Positions 52,882-60,949 of a stretch of 64,000 bases of DNA are shown in pieces. Made by a program: the position numbers and the translations under genes. Location of the stretch: the NCBI RefSeq assembly GCF_014203275.1, contig NZ_JACHIP010000002.1, positions 496,001-560,000 of the forward strand, given 5' to 3'. The notes below the pieces were generated by a model. It worked only from the letters and a program-made list of their open reading frames with translations, had not been told where the DNA came from and did not search any database. Origin of the DNA: Granulicella aggregans. GTDB lineage: Bacteria > Acidobacteriota > Terriglobia > Terriglobales > Acidobacteriaceae. Position 1 is the first letter of the stretch. Every line of letters starts with the position of its first letter.

Positions 52882-53035
52882 GGGCGCCCTGCGCGGGCAG
52901 CGGGCACTTCGTGACTTGTATACCGCTTCGCGTGGCTCGCCAACAGAATTCAAATCCCGACCAACGGTCGGGCCAAGCGAAGCCCAATACATGTCACGAA
53001 GTGACCGCCCCGCGCGCAGCGGGCCTTTAGCGCCC
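52882..53035. repeat. 154-bp imperfect long inverted repeat
   Basis: Outer arms pair GGGCGC (52882-52887) with GCGCCC (53030-53035). CACTTCGTGAC (52905-52915) pairs with GTCACGAAGTG (52993-53003), and the centre is CCCGACC-AAC-GGTCGGG (52956-52972). The structure fills the gap between the regulator and TolC genes and takes in the last TolC codons. It has no coding capacity and no U-tract. Confidence 0.65.
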
Positions 53036-55036
53036 TTGCGAACTCCCGGTCCTAGCCGATTCTACCGAAATAGAATTCTCCTCAAGCGTCGTCCCCACCG
53101 ACCGCGACAGCTCGATCTTCGCCTTCTGATAAGCCGTCCTCGCCGCCAGCAGCGCCGACTCCGCCGTCGCCAGATCCTTCCGGCTCGTCAACGTCTGAAA
53201 CGCCGACCCCGCACCAAGCTGCTGTTCCTTCGACGTAATCTCAAACGTTTTCTGCGCCAGCTCCCGAGCCTTGTTCGCCGCCACCACTCGAGCCACGCTC
53301 TGGTCCAGCGCATACTGCGCGTTGCGCACTTCAATGCGTATCTGCTTCTTCAATTGCTGCTCACGCAGATCCGCCTGCCGCGACTCCAGCTCCGAACGGT
53401 ACTGGTCCGACTTAGCAATCCTGTTGCGAATCGGAATGTTCATCTGGAACCCAACATAGTAGTCCGGCGAAGAGTTATTAAACGCATTGCTCAGCGCTCC
53501 CCCAAACCCCACCGGAGCATTCGAGGCCACACCAGCGCTTGGGTTCCCGATGCCCGCCAATCCAGCCCCGCCATACTGCCCCACCAGCGCCAGTGACGGC
53601 AGCAGGTTATTGTTCGCCGCCTTCTTGCTGATGTCGCGATTCTGCAAGTCGATACCCGAGATCGCCACCTCCACGCGATGCGCCAGCGCCTGCCCCACAA
53701 TGTCCTCCGTGGCAGCGCCTCCCGGTGCCGTTGTCCCATCATCCGTCGAAATATTCACCGGCTTCACCGGCATCGCCTCAAGAATCGGGTCGTCGAGATT
53801 CTTCGTCAGCGCATTCTTGATCAGCAACTCCTGGAACTTCAACGTGCTCTTCGCGATGCTCACATCCTGTTCGCGATTGGCCACCTCGGCCTCATCCTTC
53901 ATCACATCCATCGCCGGAATCGCCTGCAACTCAAGCTGCTTGCGCCCCTTCGTCAGCGTCTCGTTAGCAAAGTCCAGCGACTGCGACTTCACCTGTTCAT
54001 CCTCATAGGCCGCCACCAGATCCCAGTACATATCCGCGATCTGCGTGACCGTCGTGATCACCTGCAGCTTGAAGGATTCGTCGGAGATCTTCTGGTTGTT
54101 CCGCGCAATCCGCAGATACCGCAGATTCGGCCCCAGGCCAAACCCCGCCAGCAACTGCTGCTGAAACGTCAACGTGTACGACGAATCCAGCTCCGGCTTC
54201 AGATAGGTAAACGGACTGTTGTTCACATTCCGCTGGTTGGAGAACTGCGCCTGAAACGACGTCCCGGTTGGAAACGCCTCGTAGTATCCGAAGTTCCCGG
54301 TAAACGTGATCGACTTCAGCGCCTGCACTCCATACACGGTCGTGTTCGAAAGCGGCTGCGCCACATCGCTGTAGTTGATGTTTCCCGTGATCGCTGGATC
54401 GTACGAAGACACCGCCGAACCAGTACCCAGCGTCGACTGCACCAGTCCCGAAGCTCCCGCACCCGCACCGCCCGCGCCGCCCGACGTGCCGCCAGCGCCC
54501 GCGCCCGATCCGCCTGATCCAAAGCCTCCGACACCACCGCCCGGCGTATTCTGCACCACGCCGGTATTGACGCCGCGAAACACGCCGCCGGCCTTGGTAC
54601 GGAGCACGTCAGCCTGCGCGATCGGTATGTTGTACCGCGCAATCGCAAGATCAAGATTGTTCTCGAGCGCCAGCGCAATCGCATCCGTCAGCGAGAGCTC
54701 CAGCACGCCGTCATGCACCATCGTATCGATGCGCGCGGAGTTCGCTAGATCTGGCAGCGGCACGCTCGCCGGCCGATACGCATCGATCGGATTGTAAGAA
54801 TGCGGCACATCCAGCCTCAGCGTCCGATGCGGCGCATTCGCCTGTGTAGTGACCGGAGCATTGACCTGCGCATAGCTCTTCACCGGCACGGCAACAAGTG
54901 CCCCCGCGACACCCAGAACCGTCGTCATTCTGAGCGCAGCGAAGAATCCCCGCATTCCGCTCGAAGCGTCCACAACACTCGCTGTATCCGGCCCCAACTG
55001 CCCGCCCATTTCAAACTCTCTCATCGTCTCAACCAT
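53027..55036 (-). CDS. TolC-type outer-membrane efflux protein
   Basis: The 669-residue protein has a signal peptide (LGVAGALVAVPVKSYAQ) and the outer-membrane efflux fold: ALALENNLDLAIARYNIPIA in the first repeat and a C-terminal half with YRSELESRQADLREQQLKKQ and LDQSVARVVAANKARELAQK coiled helices. It would form the outer-membrane duct of a tripartite exporter. Two oddities: residues 28-38 (MRGFFAALRMT) are encoded by a dispersed repeat element, and about 40 Gly/Ala/Ser-rich residues are inserted near 165-205. The gene begins two bases after the ATPase stop, so the two are coupled. ATG at 54955 or 55024 are alternative starts. Confidence 0.9.
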   Translation of the reverse strand: MVETMREFEMGGQLGPDTASVVDASSGMRGFFAALRMTTVLGVAGALVAVPVKSYAQVNAPVTTQANAPHRTLRLDVPHSYNPIDAYRPASVPLPDLANSARIDTMVHDGVLELSLTDAIALALENNLDLAIARYNIPIAQADVLRTKAGGVFRGVNTGVVQNTPGGGVGGFGSGGSGAGAGGTSGGAGGAGAGASGLVQSTLGTGSAVSSYDPAITGNINYSDVAQPLSNTTVYGVQALKSITFTGNFGYYEAFPTGTSFQAQFSNQRNVNNSPFTYLKPELDSSYTLTFQQQLLAGFGLGPNLRYLRIARNNQKISDESFKLQVITTVTQIADMYWDLVAAYEDEQVKSQSLDFANETLTKGRKQLELQAIPAMDVMKDEAEVANREQDVSIAKSTLKFQELLIKNALTKNLDDPILEAMPVKPVNISTDDGTTAPGGAATEDIVGQALAHRVEVAISGIDLQNRDISKKAANNNLLPSLALVGQYGGAGLAGIGNPSAGVASNAPVGFGGALSNAFNNSSPDYYVGFQMNIPIRNRIAKSDQYRSELESRQADLREQQLKKQIRIEVRNAQYALDQSVARVVAANKARELAQKTFEITSKEQQLGAGSAFQTLTSRKDLATAESALLAARTAYQKAKIELSRSVGTTLEENSISVESARTGSSQGR
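54924..54955. repeat. GTCATTCTGAGCGCAGCGAAG repeat, copy inside the TolC gene
   Basis: GTCATTCTGAGCGCAGCG and the following GAAGAATCCCCGCAT match the dispersed element related to 44447 and 51347. On the minus strand it is read in frame as MRGFFAALRMT at the head of the TolC signal peptide. Confidence 0.65.
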
Positions 55037-55038
55037 CT

Positions 55039-55728
55039 CTAGCCCTTCACTTCCTTGTTGCCCGTGTCCATCGTCAACCAGCCATCCCGCAGCTCGATCG
55101 TCCTTGTCCCATAAGTCGCATTCAAGTCCGAGTGAGTCACCTGCACAATCGTCGTGCCCTCGTTGTTGAGTCCGCGAAACAATTCCATAATCTCCGCCGC
55201 CTGCGCCGAGTGCAGATTTCCCGTAGGCTCATCCGCCAGCAGCAACGCAGGCTTATGAATCACCGCCCGCGCGATCCCAACAAGCTGCTGCTGCCCGCCC
55301 GATAGCTGCGAAGGGAACAAATCCTTCTTGCCCACGATCTGAAACTTGTCCAAGGTATCCGCCACCAACGACTGCCGGTCCGAACGCGAGATGTCCTTGT
55401 AAGAGAGCGGCAAGTCGATGTTCTCCGCCACCGTCAGATCATCCAGCAGGTGATAGCTCTGAAACACCATCCCAATCTGCTTCCGCGCCAGGTCTGCCCT
55501 CTGCTTGCGATTCATCGCATGGACGGCGAGGTCCTTGAAAAAGAACTCCCCCTTCCACGAGTCATCCAACATCGCCAGGATATTCAGCAGCGAAGACTTA
55601 CCTGCGCCGCTAGGCCCCATCACCGTAACGAACTCACCTTGCTTGATCGTCAGGTTGATCCGCCGCAGGATGAAGTTCTCCGTGCTACCCGTCTTGTAGC
55701 TCCGTTCCAAACTGCTTAGTTCAATCAT
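55039..55728 (-). CDS. MacB/LolD-type ABC transporter ATP-binding protein
   Basis: The 229-residue ATPase has Walker A GPSGAGKSS, Q-loop GMVFQSYHLL, signature LSGGQQQLVGIARA, Walker B ALLLADEPTGNL and the switch His in VTHSD. The signature helix has Leu-Val-Gly where LSGGQQQRVAIARA is usual, a small deviation. The frame is open upstream, but that part is encoded by hairpin repeats, so the ATG at 55728 is the real start. It would drive MacB/FtsX-type permeases; four such permease genes lie directly upstream on the same strand and the TolC gene directly downstream. No membrane-fusion (MacA) gene is seen in the window. Confidence 0.93.
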   Translation of the reverse strand: MIELSSLERSYKTGSTENFILRRINLTIKQGEFVTVMGPSGAGKSSLLNILAMLDDSWKGEFFFKDLAVHAMNRKQRADLARKQIGMVFQSYHLLDDLTVAENIDLPLSYKDISRSDRQSLVADTLDKFQIVGKKDLFPSQLSGGQQQLVGIARAVIHKPALLLADEPTGNLHSAQAAEIMELFRGLNNEGTTIVQVTHSDLNATYGTRTIELRDGWLTMDTGNKEVKG

Positions 55729-55781
55729 CTCTTTCCCTTTTCTCCAAAGCCAAATCGCCCTGCAAACCCATGTTTTCTTGC

Positions 55782-55840
55782 TTAAGGGCACGGCTTCGGC
55801 CGTGCCCTTAATATCTCCGTAGCCACGCGGCTTTAGCCGC
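55782..55840. repeat. Two adjacent perfect hairpins in the ATPase-permease gap
   Basis: TTAAGGGCACGGC-TTCG-GCCGTGCCCTTAA (55782-55811) is a perfect 13-bp stem with a stable TTCG tetraloop. GCGGCTTTAGCCGC (55827-55840) follows. The pair resembles repeat elements common in acidobacterial genomes. Confidence 0.75.
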
Positions 55841-55861
55841 TGAGGTACGGTCTTCAAATCT

Positions 55862-58303
55862 TTACTGCGACCGTAGCGTCTCCATCGGATCCAACCTCGA
55901 AGCCCGATACGCCGGCACCAGACAAGCAATCACCGACACCCCAAACAACAACGCCGTCATCCCAGCAAACGTCCCCGCATCCACCGCCTTCGTCGCAAAC
56001 AGAAGCGTAGCCATATACCGAGTCAGCGCAAACGAAGCCCCAAGCCCGACCACCAGCCCGGCAACCGCCAGCGCCATCCCGCGATTCAAGATCAGCGTCA
56101 GCACATTCCCGCGCTGCGCTCCCAGCGCAATCCGCAGCCCAAGCTCCATCGTCCTCTGCTCCACCATGTAGCTCAGCACCGCATACAACCCAATCGCAGA
56201 CAGCGCCAGCGCAATCACCGCAAACCCCGAGATCAGCAGCGTCTGGAACTTCTGCTGCGCTGTACTCCTCGTAAGCAGGTTCGTCCTCACGCCGAACACC
56301 GGCAGCGACGGATCAATCTCCGCCACCACCGCTCTTACCGTGTCGACATACTTTACTGGATCGCCCGTCACTCGCAGCGCAAACACCGGCGGCCCCAGCG
56401 GCACCTGCTCAAACGGGATGAAGTACTCCGGCTTCGGCTCCTCTGCAAGACTCGTCCGCACCACGTTCCCCACCACGCCAACAACCTCCCGCGACTGCGA
56501 TTTATCGTCCGACGACAACCCTGAGGCAATCCGCTTACCCAGCGCATCCTCTCCAGGGAAAAACCTGTTCGCAAACGCCTGGTTCACAATCATCGTCGGT
56601 GCGCTTCCCTTCCGCGCATCGAGCTCCGAGAATAGCCGTCCCCGTCTCAACGGCATCTGTAGCGACTGAAAGAAGTTCGCCGCCACCACGCTCGCACGCG
56701 CTGTCGGGTCCTCGCCCTGCGCGTTCGGTCTTCCATCGATCGTGAAACTGATGCTCATGTCGCCTCCCGCCAGGGGCAGCGGAAAGCCATACGTTGAACT
56801 CGCCACTCCGGGCACCTTCGCGAACCGCTCCTGCAAACGCTGCGTCAACTGAAGCAGACGATCGTCCTGAAATCTCTTCGGCGGCATCCCCACGCGAAAC
56901 GCAATCAAGTGATCCTTGTTGAATCCGGGATCAACAGACATCAGCCGGTCAAAGCTGCGAATCAACAATCCCGCCCCAATCAGCAGCATCAACCCTAGTG
57001 CCGTCTCGCCAATCACCAGCAGGCTGTGCAGCCGGTTCTGCCCCCGGCTCGCAGTGCTCGATCTCGTGCTGTCATTCAGCGCCAGCGCCGGATCAAGCCG
57101 CGACGACCTCCACGCCGGCAACACCCCAAATAGAATTCCCGTCACCAGCGAAGCCGCCAGCGAGAAGCCAAACACCCTTGCATTCAACGCAAGCTCGTTC
57201 AGCCTCGGCAGATCATTCGGTAAAAATTGCGACGCAACCCGCAGCGCTGCCGAAGCCAGCGCCAGCCCGGCTGCGCCGCCGAGGAAGCTTACAGCCAACG
57301 ACTCCACCAGCAGCTGCCGCACAATCTCCAGTCGCGTCGCTCCCAGCGCCGACCTCAGTGCCAGCTCCGACTTCCGCGCCGCTGTCCGCGTCAACAGAAG
57401 CCCAGCGACATTCGCGCACGCAATCAATAGCAGGAAGCACACTGCGCCAAACAAAATCCCCAGCGGCCGATGCACATCCCCCACCAACTCCTCGAGCTGC
57501 GGCTTCACGCTCACCGCAGTCTCCAGCTTGTTATCGTCCGGATACTGCGCGGCAAGCGCCAGCTGGATCGTCTGCATCTCCGCACGCGCCTGCGCGATCG
57601 ACACGCCATCCGCCAGCCGCCCAATGGCGCTCAACTGGTTCCATCCGCGCTGCGTCCCGGAAGCATTCTTCCCCTCCATCGCCTGCGATGGCGTAACCCA
57701 CACCTTCGCATCCGGAGCGTTCGGGAACTCAAACGACGACGGCATCACCCCAACGACCGTATATGTCTCATCGCTCAACTGGATCGTCTTTCCGATCGCT
57801 CCCGCATCGCCATTCAGCGCGCTCTGCCAGAGCCCGTGGCTCACGATCACCGACCGGTTCCCCGCCCGTTCCTCATCCCGCGCGAACTCGCGCCCCAGCG
57901 CCGGCCCCACGCCCAACACGCGAAAGAACTCCGCCGACACCGCCATCCCATCGATACGCTGTGCCTGCCCATTGCTGGAGCTGAGCGTGAAGCTCTGCCC
58001 CTGCCAGGATGCCATCGACCTAAAGCTCTTCGCCTTATCGCGCCAGTCGAAGAAGTTTGGATACGATACATCGTTCGGCATCACCGCGCCTTCACCACTG
58101 GTCTGCCGCAGCGAGTCCAACGCCACGATCCGCTCCGGCCGAGGGAAGTTCAGCGGTCGCAGCAGCACTGCATCCACCAGCGAGAACACAGCCGTAGCCG
58201 CCCCTATCCCAAGTGCCAGCGTCAAAGTGGCCATCAACGTAAACCCGAGGCTCTTGCGAAGCTGCCGGAAGGCGAATCGAACATCCTGCATCACTGTAAA
58301 CAT
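55862..58303 (-). CDS. ABC transporter permease of the acidobacterial duplicated orphan permease type (ADOP 1)
   Basis: About 813 residues from the ATG at 58303 (GGAG six bases upstream). It has the duplicated MacB architecture: an N-terminal VRFAFRQLRKSLGFTL motif and first membrane helix (LALGIGAATAVFSLVDAVLL), a periplasmic core, three FtsX helices ending VLPAWRSSRLDPALALN, then a second set ending LVPAYRASRLDPMETLRSQ. The RTMELGLRIALGAQRGNVL stretch is the ATPase coupling segment. MacB-type permeases work by mechanical transmission and do not move substrate through the membrane. It is the permease nearest the ATPase gene, so most likely its functional partner. Confidence 0.9.
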   Translation of the reverse strand: MFTVMQDVRFAFRQLRKSLGFTLMATLTLALGIGAATAVFSLVDAVLLRPLNFPRPERIVALDSLRQTSGEGAVMPNDVSYPNFFDWRDKAKSFRSMASWQGQSFTLSSSNGQAQRIDGMAVSAEFFRVLGVGPALGREFARDEERAGNRSVIVSHGLWQSALNGDAGAIGKTIQLSDETYTVVGVMPSSFEFPNAPDAKVWVTPSQAMEGKNASGTQRGWNQLSAIGRLADGVSIAQARAEMQTIQLALAAQYPDDNKLETAVSVKPQLEELVGDVHRPLGILFGAVCFLLLIACANVAGLLLTRTAARKSELALRSALGATRLEIVRQLLVESLAVSFLGGAAGLALASAALRVASQFLPNDLPRLNELALNARVFGFSLAASLVTGILFGVLPAWRSSRLDPALALNDSTRSSTASRGQNRLHSLLVIGETALGLMLLIGAGLLIRSFDRLMSVDPGFNKDHLIAFRVGMPPKRFQDDRLLQLTQRLQERFAKVPGVASSTYGFPLPLAGGDMSISFTIDGRPNAQGEDPTARASVVAANFFQSLQMPLRRGRLFSELDARKGSAPTMIVNQAFANRFFPGEDALGKRIASGLSSDDKSQSREVVGVVGNVVRTSLAEEPKPEYFIPFEQVPLGPPVFALRVTGDPVKYVDTVRAVVAEIDPSLPVFGVRTNLLTRSTAQQKFQTLLISGFAVIALALSAIGLYAVLSYMVEQRTMELGLRIALGAQRGNVLTLILNRGMALAVAGLVVGLGASFALTRYMATLLFATKAVDAGTFAGMTALLFGVSVIACLVPAYRASRLDPMETLRSQ

Positions 58304-58345
58304 TTGTAACTCCAAAAGTGCCAAATCTCTCAACCAATAAACTCC

Positions 58346-58381
58346 GGGTGCCCCATCCATCGCGCTTTTGCGATGGGTGGG
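58346..58381. repeat. GTGCCCCAT hairpin repeat, copy 4
   Basis: GGGTGCCCCATCCATCGC with GCGATGGGTGGG forms a 12-bp stem with one G-T pair. It fills the 88-bp gap between permeases 1 and 2. Confidence 0.75.
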
Positions 58382-58391
58382 ATGTAAACCT

Positions 58392-60878
58392 TCACTCCGT
58401 CCTCAAGGCCTCCATCGGCTCCAGTCTCGACGCTCTTCTCGCCGGCAGCCACGCCGCAAACGTCCCAACCGCCAGCAGCAACACCGGCGCTCCAATCAAT
58501 GACACGAGGTCATACTCCTTCACCCCAAACAGAAAGCTATGCAACAGTCTCGCGGCCACAAGGCTGATCCCAACACCAACCACCGTACCCGCGATCAACA
58601 GCCTCCCCGCCCCGCGAAGCACCAGCGACAAGATGTCTTCCCGCTGCGCCCCCAGCGCCAGCCGCAATCCAAGCTCCCGCGTCCGCAACGTCACCAGGTA
58701 GGCAAGCAGGCTGTATAGGCCCGCCAGCGCGACAACCAGCGCCAGTCCACCCAGTGCCTCCAGTAGATGTGCCGCCAGTATCTGCGATCCCATCGCATCC
58801 TCAACAATCTGATCCATAGTCCGAATCTCCGCGTCCGCAAGATCGGGATTCATCTCACGTATTACGCGATTGATCTCCGGCACCAGGCTCTCCGCGTCGC
58901 GGTCAGACCGCAGCGCAATCTCCGCATATCCCTGCAGCGTCGGCTGATAGAAGGCATCCGTTGGATTCATCTGCGCCGCATTCACATCGATCTCAGGCAT
59001 CGCCGATTGCGCGATGCCTATCTGATGTACGTCATCAACGACTCCCACGATCTTGAAGGTTCTAGGCGTCTCTCTGCCCGGACTCGAGAAGTCCAACTTG
59101 AAGTTGCTGACATCTCCATTACCAATCTCATACTGCTTTGCAAACGCCCTGTTCACCACCGCAACCAACTGCGAGCCAGGGGTGTCCCGCGCATCGAAGT
59201 AACGCCCGCGCGCCATTCTGAATCCCAACACCTGCTGCAGTTCCGGACCAGTCGCTCGCATAGTGGCCTTTAGCAGCTTCGCCTTCAGGTCTGGCTTACC
59301 TTTGCTTATCCCAAGCGTTAGCACCATGTTGAACTTGTTCTCAAGCGGCGCGATCGTTGTGATCGCTGCAGACCCAACCCCAGGCAACTCCTTCAACCGG
59401 GCAAGCAGCGGGCGGTACACGGTCATATTCGGGTCAACTTTGTCCTGGCCGTACTTGTATCGCGGCAGCTTTGGATCGATGACAAAGACATGCTCGGTTC
59501 TGAAGCCCAGCGGCACATGACGCAAAGCGAATACCGTCCGCAGCAGCATCCCGCACCCCACCACCAACATCAGCGTCAACGCCAGCTGGCCAACAACCAG
59601 CATCCTCTGCAGTCTAGGCTGTCCCCGCCCTGTACCCGACTGCACTCCGTCTCCGCGAAGCGTTGCTTCAATGTTCGTCTTGGCCGCCAGTCGAGCCGGC
59701 ACTATCGCAAACAGAACTCCCGTGATCAGACTCAACACCAGCAGGGCCCACAGCACCCTCCCATCCGGGCTCAGGTTCAGGGTCTCGTCAACACTCGTGA
59801 GCAACCCATGCCGGAAAAACCTCAAGGTTGCTTGCGCAATCCCCAACCCTGCTACTCCTCCGCATAGGCTCAGCAGCAAGCTCTCCACCATGGTCTGCTG
59901 TGCCAACCGCGCCCGGCCAGCACCCAGCGCCGCTCGCACCGCCAGCTCTCTGCGGCGGGACGTCGTTCGCGCCATCATCAGGCACGCGACGTTCGCGCAC
60001 GCTATCAGCCACAGCGCTGCTACCGCTCCCAGGAGCGCCAGCAGCGCCGTCTTCCGGTCGCCGCTGTTCAAGCTATCTCGATAGCTCACCGCCTGCAGCC
60101 GATTCGTAGCCATCAGCGTCGAGTAAGGAGGCTCATAAAGAGGAATCAGCACGTTCTGGATCGAGCTCAGTTCCGTACTTACCTCACCGGTATCTACGCC
60201 ACGCTTCATCCGGGCAATCACGAAGTAGCCGTTCGCGTCGAAGTTCCTGCTAAAAGCGTTCTTCCCGATCGTTCCCGGCGTCCAGATCTGCGCCCGCGAT
60301 CCGTCGGCGGGAAACGCAAATCCCTGCGGCATCACTCCTATGACATAAAAATCGTCATCATCAATCCGAATTACCTGGCCCAGTATCTTTGCGTCCCGAT
60401 GAAACTGGTTCGCCCATACGCTATCGCTCAGCAGCGCGACGTTACTTCGCCCCGCCACCATCTCTTCCTTGGAGAACATTCTGCCCAGCGCAGGCTTCGC
60501 TCCCAGAGTCTGCAAGAGATTGTCACTGGCTTGAACATGAACGATCTTCTGCTCTGCATTCTGCGCCAGAACGTATGCTTCTCCACTGTTCCAATACGCG
60601 GAGTCTTCCAGGGTTCTCGTACGCTCGCGCCACACCGTGACGTCTGCCAGGGTCGGGATCGTTGGCTCCCCACGGGCGGTGATCGCATTAAGCTGCACTA
60701 GCTTCCCCGAATCCCTATATGCCAGCGGCCGAAACAAAGTCCCTTCGAGCACCGTGAACATCGCCGCATTCGCACCAATCCCCAGCGCCAGCACGACGAT
60801 CACGCTGACCGAGAATCCCGGCGCGTGCCGCATCTGCCGAAGCGCGTATCTCAGGTCCTGCAGCAAAGCTCGCATCAT
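58392..60878 (-). CDS. ABC transporter permease of the ADOP type (ADOP 2)
   Basis: About 828 residues. The start at 60878 is preferred because GGAGGG stands six bases upstream and the family N terminus begins there (MMRALLQDLRYALRQMRHAP). First helix VSVIVVLALGIGANAAMFTV, a periplasmic core, FtsX helices ending IVPARLAAKTNIEATLRG, then the second half ending WLPARRASRLEPMEALRTE. TRELGLRLALGAQREDIL is the coupling segment. It differs widely from permease 1 in the periplasmic parts, so the two probably contact different ligands. It sits between two hairpin-carrying gaps. Confidence 0.9.
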   Translation of the reverse strand: MMRALLQDLRYALRQMRHAPGFSVSVIVVLALGIGANAAMFTVLEGTLFRPLAYRDSGKLVQLNAITARGEPTIPTLADVTVWRERTRTLEDSAYWNSGEAYVLAQNAEQKIVHVQASDNLLQTLGAKPALGRMFSKEEMVAGRSNVALLSDSVWANQFHRDAKILGQVIRIDDDDFYVIGVMPQGFAFPADGSRAQIWTPGTIGKNAFSRNFDANGYFVIARMKRGVDTGEVSTELSSIQNVLIPLYEPPYSTLMATNRLQAVSYRDSLNSGDRKTALLALLGAVAALWLIACANVACLMMARTTSRRRELAVRAALGAGRARLAQQTMVESLLLSLCGGVAGLGIAQATLRFFRHGLLTSVDETLNLSPDGRVLWALLVLSLITGVLFAIVPARLAAKTNIEATLRGDGVQSGTGRGQPRLQRMLVVGQLALTLMLVVGCGMLLRTVFALRHVPLGFRTEHVFVIDPKLPRYKYGQDKVDPNMTVYRPLLARLKELPGVGSAAITTIAPLENKFNMVLTLGISKGKPDLKAKLLKATMRATGPELQQVLGFRMARGRYFDARDTPGSQLVAVVNRAFAKQYEIGNGDVSNFKLDFSSPGRETPRTFKIVGVVDDVHQIGIAQSAMPEIDVNAAQMNPTDAFYQPTLQGYAEIALRSDRDAESLVPEINRVIREMNPDLADAEIRTMDQIVEDAMGSQILAAHLLEALGGLALVVALAGLYSLLAYLVTLRTRELGLRLALGAQREDILSLVLRGAGRLLIAGTVVGVGISLVAARLLHSFLFGVKEYDLVSLIGAPVLLLAVGTFAAWLPARRASRLEPMEALRTE

Positions 60879-60900
60879 CAGTGGCCCTCCCTCCATCCCT

Positions 60901-60941
60901 GTGCCCCATTCATCGCGCCGTTGTCTCACGCGATGAGTGGG
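60901..60941. repeat. GTGCCCCAT hairpin repeat, copy 5
   Basis: GTGCCCCATTCATCGCG with CGCGATGAGTGGG forms a 13-bp stem around a 12-nt loop. It fills the 71-bp gap between permeases 2 and 3. Confidence 0.75.
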
Positions 60942-60949
60942 CCTCGGCA

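Noticed and set aside
56916-58340. A 474-codon plus-strand frame opposite permease 1
   Set aside because: Ser/Ala/Pro-rich antisense shadow without domain features.
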